This document shows, piece by piece, positions 53,881 to 64,000 of a stretch of 64,000 bases of DNA (position 1 is its first letter; each line of letters starts with the position of its first letter). This DNA is from Sanguinoderma infundibulare (lineage: Eukaryota; Basidiomycota; Agaricomycetes; Polyporales; Polyporaceae), in contig JAVLRN010000008.1 in the NCBI GenBank assembly GCA_032821775.1, positions 1,860,001 to 1,924,000 on the forward strand, written 5' to 3'. The notes under the pieces were generated by a model that was not told the origin of the DNA, searched no databases, and was given only the letters and a program-made list of their open reading frames with translations. A program made the translations under genes and the position numbers.

Positions 53881-55740
53881 CTGATCCGTCATGCGAACGG
53901 AAGAACGCCAAGGCTAATGAGGTTCTATGCAAGATGCCGAGCGCAGTCCATACTTTGCCTTTGATCCAAAAGCGTGTTGTCAAAACATGACAAGGTTTTG
54001 GCCGAGTGTCGGCCAGCTCGTATCATTCGAATGAAAGCTTCGAAGGAGATCGTTTAGGAAAATTTGTAATGATATTCGAAGTAGTACAAGGATCGGGTAG
54101 AAGCAGGCAGGGCAAGGCGCGACTGCGGCACGCGACCTACGGGAAAATGCAGAATAATGACGCGTCGGGCCCGGATTCGAGCCGTCCGACAGTAGCAAGC
54201 TCGATGACCGTTCGCGGTATGCCTGGGTCTGATTTGCCCAAACATGTGATGCCCTCTACCCCTTCAAGTCGACAGCGATGTTGACAACGCTTCTCGATTC
54301 CTCTGAGTTCGGGACGGGACGGATAAGGCTTGAGCTAAAGCAGGTTTTCCGTATTGCGGTTCGACTCACCTCCGCATTCCATCGAGGCCCCGCTGCGGTA
54401 CACAGTACTACCAAATTGGGGAAGAGTACCCAGCTCCACCGAAGTTCCGTCATTCATGCCTTGGGAAAGGGAACTCCTCGAATTGAGCCTTCGCAGAAAG
54501 GTCAACCAAAGCTATGCAAGAGAGCTATTTGAAGACTTACACGGCCAGCAGGGAGTTTGTATACACTCAGGCATTCGTCAGTGTATGTTAATCCCAGAAA
54601 ACTGGCAAGATGTCTCACTCTTTGTAACAACTATGTTGAGGCCCTCGTATATTGTGTTATCGGACCACAGTATAATCTAGTAGTCTTAGGTCAATCTTAC
54701 AACTCGTAATCTATGCCATGATGCACGAGAACGTACGCAGAGGAAGCACGCCATGTTGACGATCCTAAGATATGCATTGATTTTAGCTTTCTGGCATGTT
54801 ACAGTCTTGACGTGGCCGGACTACGATACCCTGTAAGGAGACCTGGTCGTTGGTGAGTACTCGATATCGTACCTCGAGAGTTATTTGCCTACCCGTATTG
54901 ATTGCATACAAAATGATGCGATCCACGATGGTGTTCGTTCTGAGGTTCACAGGTTGTTACGTGCCCCCAATAGATGACAAGTGATTGCATACGTCCTGTA
55001 ACCAGTTTTCCGTCGGCGAAGAGTGTATATTAGGACGCTTGTGGTCATGACGTCCGCCACGGTGGTCAAGCCAAAGCCGACTGCATCAAACCACTAAGTT
55101 GTGAATTGTGAGCTCGACGGCGTGTAGGTTGCATTAACATTTAACCGGGGAACCCACCGTAACATGAGCGAACTTTTTCCAAGTACGAAGTTTGAATGCT
55201 TCAGCGGTGGCAGCTATAGCGAACCCTGGAAAAGTACGTTCACTGAGGCAGGAAGATCCACTGAGAAGAGCTTCGCTGTCTGCTTACCTAGGGCAACAGC
55301 CGACAATAGCACCTTCCGAAAGCATCGACAGTTGATCAATAATGCCAAGACCCGCAGAGATGCACACGCACTGCAGCTGCGACCAGAAAGCGATATCGAG
55401 GACTAACTTTTGAGGAGTCAGGACACTTCAGGACGCTTGCAGACGCATTCAAACACATTCAAACTATGCACATACTTAGATACACCCGACGAGCGAAGAA
55501 CCTGGATATTGAATTCTTTGACGTGAGGTCGGCATTGGCATAAATATAATAGAGTGGACCGACATTTGAGTCGCAAAAATTGTCGGTCCCTACCAGCAGA
55601 ACGGTAGGTCAGATTTGGTGGAATATCAGCGAGAGAAATTCCAGGGCGGCTTACTATAAGTACGCCCTGGACATCAAGAGACCTATGAGGGTGACGGAAA
55701 CCCGTGCTGAGCCGGGAGAAACTCGATGCAGATATTGGTG
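53881..55740. other. No gene recognised
   Basis: Lower GC than the genes around it. A 108-codon frame at 54354 and an 80-codon frame at 55164 carry no motif I recognise. Confidence 0.5.
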
Positions 55741-56268
55741 TTGAAACTGACCATGTTCCGACAAGCAGGGCTGACGGATTGAAGTAGTTTGTGACCGTGT
55801 ATAGATAGCTCGTCTCTATCAGCTTCCGGTGCTGTCAGGTTAGCAGCAATGGCTCACCTCGCGTGCATGCACGCCATGGTCTGTATTGTCTCCAACGCTC
55901 TTCCCCCCGAGTTTTTAAACAATTGTGCGATCGAGATAATAACGATAGCTACCACTTACAATGTGCTAGCGACCTATTGAACGATGTCAACACAACAGCG
56001 TGTACCGATACGGGGTAAACTCACTAAAATCCGGATGACAAGCGCGTCAGTCGGGAATAGACGATAATACCGATATGCCTGGTGGATAATGATCCCATAC
56101 ATGCTACGATGACTGTCAGGGTAAATGCTATGCCGCACAGTTTTAAACAACGCACATCAGCCCAAGGAAGGTACCGATAAGAAGAGCCCCTAAGGAGTTG
56201 TCAAGCTTTGGGAGAGTGGGAGCGCTGGTAGAGGTAGCATTTCCAGTGATGTTCAAGGGAGTCGCCAT
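55741..56268 (-). pseudogene. DUF6534-type membrane protein, N-terminal remnant
   Basis: The start MATPLNITGNATSTSAPTLP at 56268 runs into KLDNSLGALLIGTFLGLM, the typical first helix (LDNTLGALLIG) of a basidiomycete family annotated DUF6534. Further down the same strand come QTMACMHA (about 55885) and YLYTVTNYFNPSALLVGTWS (about 55750-55810), the family's third-helix block (YLVTNYFNPxALL). The intervening helices and the C-terminal half were not found, and no convincing splice chain joins the blocks. Confidence 0.6.
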
Positions 56269-58687
56269 GGACGAGAGTGTGGCGCTGACAGGGAGGACCA
56301 AGGGGGTCATGAGATGCCTTTGCAGTTGCTCATATAGTATAATGTGTTTTCCACGATCGCGCCTCATGATGTACGTTTCGGTCTTCGCGCAGAGGGAACA
56401 TTGACAGCGTTCGTTGATGTTGACTTGTCTGCGGCACATCCGTGGGATTTAAAACCGCTCTAGGCAATCCGAGAAACGTTTAGAGACGGGGACCGGTCAA
56501 CTCGAAGACAGGGCCACAAGATACCCAGTCAGTACCTGGGGGCCTTGTCGCATGCCCACTCACAGCCTTGCAACGTGGCCGCCACCGGAACCTCACAATA
56601 GACACGTCCCATCCAACTCCAGAATGCCGATGTCATCTGGTAACAGCATCAGGCACGGGCATAGTGCGAGCAGCACTCCGGATCCATTGCCACCGGCTCG
56701 GCTCGGTCTAGCGTCGATGACTGATGCATTAACCATTGCCAAAGTTGGACTGTCTCGTGCTGACTGTATGCGCGCGTCCACCCTTAATCTAGCCACCGAG
56801 ACAGTCCAAGGCAGTAGGTTGGGCGGTACGCTGCGACTTTACATGATCATCCCCGCGCACTGACGTAAACGACACGAAGAACAAAGCACCTTCAGATGGG
56901 GTCCCTGGTCATGATGATACCCATGAGTCATGGTATACGAATCGCCATCAGGTGTCAAATCCGCAGTGACGACTTCGCTGACACGAGACTTGGATCGGTC
57001 TCGTATACCGCCGTTGTAAACACGAACACCAGCGACCACGTGCGAGTTTACAGCGGCAGCCACCACGGTGGCTCTCCGACGAATCCGAAAGACCGTCCCA
57101 AAACAAGTCCGCTGGCTGTCGAAGCGTATCATTCTAGCGTGATAGATCTTTCGGGAGACGACCTCCGGTCTGCTGAATGATAACCGGAGAAATACGCTTT
57201 GTCGCAATGTCGTCCCCTGACCAGACGTGCGCGACAGGCTCTCAAGTTCATTTTGTCAGCCTCCGGTCGAAGAGACATCGAGTTCTGTGGTCAAGATACA
57301 TTGGGTTCTTTCCAAGCGAGAAGGGCAAGTCTAGAGGCAGGAGACACGCACGAACATTCGACGAGCAGCGTTCGCCACCGTTCTGAACCAGATGGCCACC
57401 CAACAACTGCATGAGACGTAAACGACCCTGCCTGAGGTCATGTTGCGCGAGCACCTTGACCGGGAACTCTTAAGTATCACGATCGACCGTGTATTGATCG
57501 TGCTCCTGGCGGTGGAAGCATCAACATTGAGATCCTCCAAGCCATGGATAACGAACCACACGGGCACCATCCGCCTCATTGTGGCGGAGCTCGTAAGTCG
57601 TGCGCCTCCTCGGCGGTCGGAAGCAACCGGTTCTTCTCCGTCATCATCGGCGGCTTCTTGTGAGACGTCGTCTGCTCCGTCGGGATATCGGAGGACCCCC
57701 ATTATAGTCGATCCAAAGGCGGCCAAGGGCAACGTTGACCGCGTAGAATGCAATCAACATGGTGCATGTCCGACTCTGGGCGACGCAGTCAGCTCGTTCC
57801 GCAGCCATAAGTGTGCGTGTTCAACATACACCAGGGGGCATTGTTACAACTGTAAGCACCGATGTGGTCCTGCCTGGTAAGCCCATGTCAGCGAGGTGTC
57901 AGATGGCAGCTCGCATAGGTACTGAAGTACTCACGGCTCGTACCTGGCCTTGCGAACCTCGTCGTAGATGCCTTGTCAGCCAGGGTCCATAGTGCGGTGC
58001 GTATTGGTCCCCTATGATGGGGTCGACATACGCCTCGTCCTTCACGTGCGTTTACTCCATCGCGTCCCGACCTCGTCCTGCTAACTCAGGACGCTCGGAG
58101 AACACGACGACCCGGAGGACCGTCACAGTTGCTCCATTTGCGCAGTTGGCAGGCTGTTGCGCATAGCATCATTGAATAGATTGCAGTCAAGGCGGTTATC
58201 CCGAGACTTACCAACGAGAAAGGCTGGCTAGTCAGTAGTCACTATCCGACCTGACCGCTACCGGCTACGACATCGGCCATGTTCCCGCTCCCTGCCCACA
58301 GGTATAAGCATTCTAATCCGTTTCCGAGCGTTACTGTATTTGACTTCTTTGCATTGATAACCCTAGGAAGTCGTTGGCGACGCAAGAAGGAAGGGGCAGG
58401 ATGAGAGTTGACATGTACATCATGGTCATCTGAGAAGATTGGCGCTCCACGCAATGGTGATCGCAGCCGCCAACGTCGCCAGAGCTGCGACTTACTCCCA
58501 CCTCCTCAGAGTTCTTTCACTGGCACCAACGACTATGTCCCTGCTGGAGCCCCCGAAGCCACTTGCTGCGCGAGTCATGTTTATGAGTGCCATGGCTGCA
58601 CATGCCCATGACTCATAACCGCTGTGATACTCTACAGGCGTACACGGAATATCCCTTGAACATCAAGCCCAACTCCTCCCCCAGTTC
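56269..58687. other. No gene recognised
   Basis: About 2.4 kb with only short frames. A 140-codon minus-strand frame at 57331-57753 carries a VPVWFVIHGLEDLNVDAS stretch but no recognisable domain. Confidence 0.5.
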
Positions 58688-59178
58688 TCATGCTCCGGTG
58701 GCGGCAATGCGGGCGTCGCGGTCGGCGGCGGTCGTGCACGCAATGCTCGTTCCAGGAGAGAGCACGAGCGGGAGCGCCGCGCAGCTGTTGGCAAACAGAC
58801 GTTGGTAAGTCGACGCGTCTGCAGACGGGTGCGGTCCCTTGCTCACATCAAGCCGGTGTTGCAGGGGAACGTGACGAACTGGCCGTTGGCACATTGCGCG
58901 AAGGACGTCCCGACGCACGCGTTCGTGCCCGACACGCAGGACGAGCTCTGGGACAGGGTCGCGAATTTCGCGCTGACGAGGGGAGGAGAGGCGGGAGTAC
59001 AGGTTCGGTCAGCATACGGGTCTCGAGGTGAGTCGTGGTTCTTGTGGATGTGGACATACTTGAGGTTCTTGGCGTCGATGCCGTTCTGGCGGGTGAACGC
59101 GGCGCGGGGCATGTGCCGCACAGGGCCGGCGGAGACGGTCGCGGCGAGGGCGAGGGCGACGACGGCGGTGAACTTCAT
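58688..59178 (-). CDS. Small secreted Cys-rich protein, CBM19-like
   Basis: Signal peptide MKFTAVVALALAATVSAGPV from 59178. Two introns (GTATGTCC..CGTCAG and GTGAGCAA..CAACAG) give a mature protein with AKFATLSQSSSCVSGTNACV, GTSFAQCANGQFVTFPCNTG and CAALPLVLSPGTSIACTTAA, ending DARIAATGA (TGA 58688-58690). The C-x(n)-C-V-G-x-x-FAQC-x-NG-x-F pattern is that of the CBM19 chitin-binding-like module found singly or in tandem in small secreted Agaricomycete proteins. It is about 105 residues. Chitin or cell-wall binding is inferred only. All splice sites are canonical and the gene looks intact. Confidence 0.8.
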
Positions 59179-60021
59179 GATGTAGGCGTCGTGCAGGGAT
59201 AAGCTGGCGGTCTACGCGAGTCGAGAACGAGGAGGGAAGGAGACGGTAGGGAATGTGCAGGCGGACGCCAGGTCGCTGGGGGCCACCGTCTGGATGGACC
59301 GTGACTTTTGTACTCGTCGCTGAGCGCACTCGGCGACGTCAAGCGGACCACGTTCCTCCGTGCGGGTTCTCACATCGCCAAGCTGCTCGACATCGAGCTC
59401 AGGGATGATCATCACATCAGCACGGTCTCCAGGTATCGCGAGCCCGAGGGCTGGCACTTGCCAAGCGGTCGTCCGGGCGTGATCCGCCGAGCTGAACACT
59501 GAAGGAAGGCAATGTGGAGCGTGTGTTACAGCCGCACCCGGCGCACCCGATCCTGATATAGCCTTTGCTGCGATCTGTCCAGTCGAGGGCAAAGGGGGAT
59601 GTTCGTCGAGTTGGCGAACCGCCTGTCTGGCCGCGACGGATGTGAACCTGCAGAGTGCAGATGACAAGAACAGCTCAAGGCTGTCTGCAAGGACTATTTG
59701 TCGATGGAGGAAAGCGCAGAGGAAACGGCCGCGAGATGGTGACTCTTGATATCGGCCGTGGAGCAGACCTATGGCATGGTCTCGCTCGGGTCATTCAAAC
59801 GGACGTGAACATTTCTCCACGCCCTCAGCACTTTGGCGATACGCGGGGATGGAGAGACAGGCGGAGCGGGTTTCCTGAAGACTGGCAGTTCTTGGTGAGC
59901 GTACCAATGTAGTAGTACCGATTCAAGTTGTACGACAGCAATATATGATTAAAGTGCTCTGCGCATGTGGTTAGAACTGGCAAGCCACAGGACGGAGAAT
60001 ACCCCAAGTGCTCTACTTGTA
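59179..60021. other. No gene recognised
   Basis: Contains the promoter of the CBM19-like gene on its left and the 3' side of the senescence-domain gene on its right. No domain was seen. Confidence 0.45.
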
Positions 60022-61688
60022 CTACACCGATATCTCAGCTTCATCCTTTTGCTCTTGCTCTCTTGTTTGGTCTTCCTTGACAGGCTCCTCAATCTGTTTT
60101 CTCTCCTCCTTATTCTCCTCGCTCACCGCTCCAACGACGCCCGCAGCAAGAAGTGGCCCCCGACGCACCACAGTCGCCGCACCCGCCGTGACAACCATGA
60201 TGTTCCCGACGCTCTGTCCCGCATTCCCCACCACGTCCCTCGCCTCTTTCCCGAAATCATTCTCAATCACCGAACCGCCCGCGTCCTTCAGCGCGTCCGT
60301 CACCTCTCCGACACCCGCGCCCACCCCCTGCGCAATGTCCTTGGTACCTCGCACAGCCGCCTTCAGCCCGTCCGTCCTCTCCGGCTCCGTCACCGTCGGC
60401 ACGAACGTGCTCCCGATCCACGCGCCCGCCGCCTCCGCCGCGCTCAGGACCGTCCCGCCAACTCCGTGCGCGACATCCGCCAAGATCTGCGTCCCCCACT
60501 CCGCGCCCTGCGCGACGTCGCGCGCCGCGCGCGAGAACTCGGCGGGGCTGACGGTGGGCGCGTGCATGTAGAGGTAGTGCGCGCGGGCGCGACGGATGCG
60601 CTCGGCCGTGAGCGCGCCGTCTTCGCGGAAGGAGCGCGCGAGCTCGTCCGCGGCGGCCTCGAAGCCGTCTTTGAGCAGGCCGTGGTCGATGAGGACGAGC
60701 TCGAGCTGGTTCTGGAGCGAAGCGAGGTCGAGGGAGGCTTCGGGCGGCGCTTCGGCGTCCGGGAGGACGATCGCGACGAGACTGGATGGTCAGTAAATGC
60801 ACGCGTCAGCATGAGGCGCCAGCGGGTTGCTGAGACGTGTGCGGGTGTGCGCGACGTACCTTTTGTTGGCGCCTTGTACCTCCGGGGCAAAGACGTACGT
60901 CCGAGAGTCGTTTGTGAGGGTACCGAACAAGTTGCTCTTGTATAACGGGAATGCGGATTTGTCGACTATCAAGGTGAGCACTGGACCGTCTTCCTGCTTA
61001 GATTGGGGCATGACGACCAAGGACAGCATCCCTTCTGACAGAATGGTCACGTCCTCGCCCAGAATTTGCGCGGCGACGCAGCCAGGAATCTTCACTAGAG
61101 GCTCTTCGGGGCCACTACAATCCACGCGCCGTCCCAACACACGCAGACGCAAGACGATGATGAGCGATGGAGTGCCGATATACAAAATACATACGAACGG
61201 GGCCCTACAGAGCAATCGGGTTCTTGGCGTGGTGAGTCGCGCGGTGTGTCCCTGAACCTCCTCCCATCCCCGGCTCGTTGACGCCAGGCTGCAGCAGTCC
61301 GTGCGCGATCAGGACTTGCTCGAACTTCGTCTGCAGAGAGGACAGCCGCGAGCCGTCCTCCTTCACGCCTTCTGGCAGCGTGATCTTCACGAACCTGTAC
61401 AACGTCAGCGCGGCCGGCCCCTGACCTCGAATGGAGACAGACGTACCCGCCCGTAACACCCTCGATCTCGGGGCTGAACACGTACGTCCTCGGGTCGCCC
61501 TCCAGCGTGCCGAAGGTCGTGTCGTGGTGTAGCGAAAACCCAGCGCTCCCGACGGTGAGCATGAGTTCCGCCTTCGGTACCCCTGAGGCTGGCAGGAGGT
61601 TTAGGTCGCCCGCACCGAGGGTTACACTGGAGTGGCCGAGGATGTGGTGCGCGGTGACGCCTGGGATGGTGATGAGAGTATCGTCCAT
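60022..61688 (-). CDS. Senescence/spartin-domain protein with duplicated N-terminal module
   Basis: It starts MDDTLITIPGVTAHHILGHS at 61688. Module 1: LMLTVGSAGFSLHHDTTFGT, PRTYVFSPEIEGVTGG, then LQTKFEQVLIAHGLLQPG. A GTAGGG..TTGTAG intron joins NPIAL to GPEEPLVKIPGCVAAQILGE, which starts module 2: LTLIVDKSAFPLYKSNLFGT, SRTYVFAPEVQGANK, LVAIVLPDAEAPPEASLD and LQNQLELVLIDHGLLKDG. The C-terminal part (AAADELARSFREDGALTAER, YLYMHAPTVSPAEFSRAARD, then Ala/Gly/Val-rich helices such as AATVVRRGPLLAAGVVGAV) is the senescence-associated domain of plant and fungal spartin-like proteins, linked to membrane or lipid-droplet association. It ends with a charged tail at 60022. Module 2 has no ATG of its own, which supports one gene. 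Confidence 0.75.
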
Positions 61689-61938
61689 TGCGGCGGCAGA
61701 TGCGTGAATGAGAATTCAAATGATAGTGATGAGTCGGGGCGCAAGAATTGAAGGTGGCCGAACAGAAGCAGAAGGCGGAGGTGGCTAACGTTACGTCATT
61801 GGTTCGCCTAACCTTAACTTGGGTGCACCAACTGGGAACTTCCAACATCGAGCGAAAGCGAAGTTATGACTACAGCAATCAAAATGTGTAAACATCCAAG
61901 TTAACATAGTCCTCGTCTCCAGACTGCGAGGCGTATCG

Positions 61939-64000
61939 TCAGCACACAGCTACAGGGGCCGCAGGACCCGCACTCACCCTCATCCCAATGAGCCGATCCT
62001 GGTCGATCATAAACCCCGAATAACTGAGCAAGTTGCCCAACCCCTTCCTCATCGACTGCGCATAAGGCAGTCGGCTGATCACCGGGTACTGGAACACGTT
62101 ATCCGGGAGCACAATATCCTCCTTGTCGACGACCTGGTACATCGTTTCTCCGCCTCCCCCCACCTCGTGGATAAGCGCGTCAACGGGGTCATCCATCCGT
62201 TTTGGGTGCACATTGAAGTCCATCATGAGCATCGCCATCTTCCTGTCCCCGTTCGCTTCCTGCAGCGGGATTGGCGGGAAGATGATGCGCTCACCGTGGA
62301 GGTACCTGGGGTACGGCCACCGCACGGTCAGCGGGATACGTATGCGTAGGACTGGGGCAGACCCCGAGTCACCTGTGCGGGGAGACGTACCTCAGCCACT
62401 GGAAGTGCGCGATCCGGTTCAAGAAGCGCGTGTTGTCCGGGCCCCAGTCATCCCACTCCTTCTCGACGATCTCCGCCTTCGCTCCAGAGCCGACGCCGGA
62501 TGGGATATGGGAGAGCAGGTAGCGATTGTGCAGGAAGAGGTGGTAGCTTGTCGGGTGGTCGCCGTAGGAGATCGACATCATGTGAACATGAGCGCCGCGC
62601 GCGCTCTCGAACACCCGGCCTGGCGTCGGGTTCGTGACGAACGGCGCTGCGTGGGCGTGGAAACGTCGGATACGCTGTCCGGGCTTCGTCGCGGGCAGAC
62701 CGAGGATGGCAATCTGGGTGGGGAGTAACCGATGGTCGATAGATGGCGACTGAGGTATAGAGGAAGAAGCATCATCTTCGTCGCGATCGTCGAACGTGTA
62801 GAGCTCGATCGAGCCGTGGTTGGTGGTCACGGTAATCATGAAGGCACGGTTTGAGACAAACGAGAAGTCGTATGATCCTGTTGGCAAGTCGAAGCCGACA
62901 CAGTTCTGTGGCATTTCGGGATCAACTGACAAACCACGCTGAACATGGTGAGAAGCACTGACCACGACGAGCTTGCCCGTCCGCCAATTCCAGATGATAA
63001 GACTGGCCCCATGAACCCAAAAGAACGTGCCAACGACATCGTCCACGATCTGAACGAACGAGCTGCCCACCTGGAAAGGAACTGGTGATTGGAGCTGCTG
63101 TACGCGAGCCTTTGGATGTGGCTTGTTGCTGCTGATCGTCCGCAATTGGATGGTGAAGCTTAACCCAACGAGATGGCTTCAGAACGCTGTCAGCCCATAA
63201 GAGAACGAGAAGTGAACTATGCAACAAGACTGTACTCCTGTGTGCACGCACGTAACAGCATGTATCGCTCAGCCTGCCAATAGTGGTTGGCCAGCCACAT
63301 TTAGTCTGCAAGCGTGCGAGCGCAACGGAGTGACCCGGCGCAAACCGCGTAAAACTCAAGTGTCTCCAACTGGTGTGGCGCACTGTAACGGGCGAAAGTG
63401 ACCGCGTTGAGACAGCACGCACGGCTCACAAGCTGCTGCACACGCAAAAAATGTTCCCTGTCAACACGCTGTTGTGCCTGCCGTGGGTACCACGCGCAGG
63501 GACAACGGAAACTACGGCATCACTAGATGCGGATCAGGGTACTGTAGCCCAAGTACAACGGTAAAATGGGTTTCAATATCCATACCATCCTCCTCTGCGG
63601 TGACGGGGAATGTCTTTGTGGCGGAAACAAGTCCATTCACAATGAAGATCGGACGATTGAAGGGCGCAGGGACCCCATTCCGCTCCCAGTATATTGCAAA
63701 CACGAAGTAAACCGTACTTGGGTCATGGGTTGTTCTTCGAAGCCCATTGGATCACGAATAGGGAACGTAGAACTCGGACGCATGCATGTTTCAACTCGAT
63801 TGAAAATCACGCACCTGGCAACGTCATCCGCAATAACCAACGCCACGAGGTCCTGCGACGGGTCTATGGCGAAGTCCCGTATCCGCACTCCCAAGTTATC
63901 CCTCTCGATCTTCCTAGCGCCTTCGGTGCTCGTGGGCAGCCAAGTGAGTTCGAGATGTTCTGAGCCGGAGAAGTCGTTGCCCATAGATGATGCGAACACG
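61939..64000 (-). CDS. F-box-type protein, 5' part outside window
   Basis: The frame enters from the right edge. Visible exons read LELTWLPTSTEGARKIERDN, GVRIRDFAIDPSQDLVALVI with ADD, then a middle exon with SFVQIVDDVVGTFFWVHGAS, LIIWNWRTGKLVV, FVSNRAFMITVTTNHGSIEL and HLFLHNRYLLSHIP, and a last exon YLHGERIIFPPIP, MAMLMMDFNVHPKRMDD and YAQSMRKGLGNLLS. The stop is TGA at 61939-61941. The IRDFAIDPSQDLVALVE and LxIWNWxTG patterns are those of a large Agaricomycete F-box family, in which the F-box lies at the N-terminus, outside this window. Several short introns are needed around 62335-62390 and 63145-63640. It appears intact where visible. Confidence 0.75.

Noticed and set aside
54140..54200. 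Possible tRNA near GGATTCGAGCC
   Set aside because: The TTCGAG loop is not flanked by a consistent five-base stem, and no D or anticodon arm fits around it.
54354..54680. 108-codon open frame (MRFDSPPHSIEAPLRYTVLP...)
   Set aside because: No motif, splice support or second copy in the window; too little to call a gene.
57331..57753. 140-codon minus-strand frame considered as the C-terminus of the DUF6534 protein
   Set aside because: It has no hydrophobic helices in the expected order and lies on the upstream side of the remnant's start codon, so it cannot be its C-terminus.
60263..60945. Long open frames on the opposite strand and in other frames over the senescence-domain gene
   Set aside because: They are Arg/Ser-rich shadow frames typical of high GC; only the minus-strand frame shows family blocks.

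Overview
The window is fungal nuclear DNA, almost certainly from an Agaricomycete (mushroom-forming basidiomycete). The genes have many short introns of about 50-60 nt with GT..AG ends and GC-rich exons. The families present (F-box/LRR paralogs, DUF6534 and 7-TM membrane proteins, GH28, a basidiomycete-type terpene synthase, CRN-like P-loop proteins) are typical of that group. I saw no bacterial operon, CRISPR array, rRNA or complete tRNA. Gene names below rest on recognising protein families by eye; no database search was run.

The left half (about 1-24.3 kb) is a rearranged, gene-poor accessory region. It holds a CRN-like P-loop gene cut by the left edge, an intact GH28, a zinc-free medium-chain oxidoreductase and a 7-TM membrane protein. 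Around these lie fragments of unrelated genes joined to each other: an Argonaute C-terminus back to back with an STE24 protease piece, a GDSL esterase with frameshifts, a Nup84/Nup107 pseudogene with in-frame stops joined to a GH28 scrap, and the C-terminus of a second CRN-like gene. Three copies of a dispersed repeat (about 0.9-1.5 kb) occur here. Each carries the same small intron-containing gene of unknown function, and one copy sits inside an F-box gene that has since decayed. This repeat is the best candidate for an undescribed element.

From 24.5 to 28.4 kb two conserved genes are divergently transcribed: MTO1 (mitochondrial tRNA wobble-uridine modification) and DPH3/KTI11 (diphthamide and Elongator-linked wobble-uridine modification). 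From 30 to 40 kb there are F-box/LRR genes, a GH16 scrap fused to an F-box remnant, and a second intact GH28.

From 41 to 50 kb come a rhodanese-domain protein, a terpene synthase-like gene with altered metal-binding motifs, GPI13/PIGO (GPI-anchor ethanolamine-phosphate transferase) and, divergent from it, DPB4/POLE3 (histone-fold subunit of DNA polymerase epsilon). From 50 to 54 kb an F-box gene lies among scattered partial copies of another F-box gene. The interval 54-58.6 kb is nearly empty apart from a DUF6534 remnant. The right end has a small secreted CBM19-like protein, a senescence-domain protein with a duplicated N-terminal module, and an F-box-type gene cut by the right edge.
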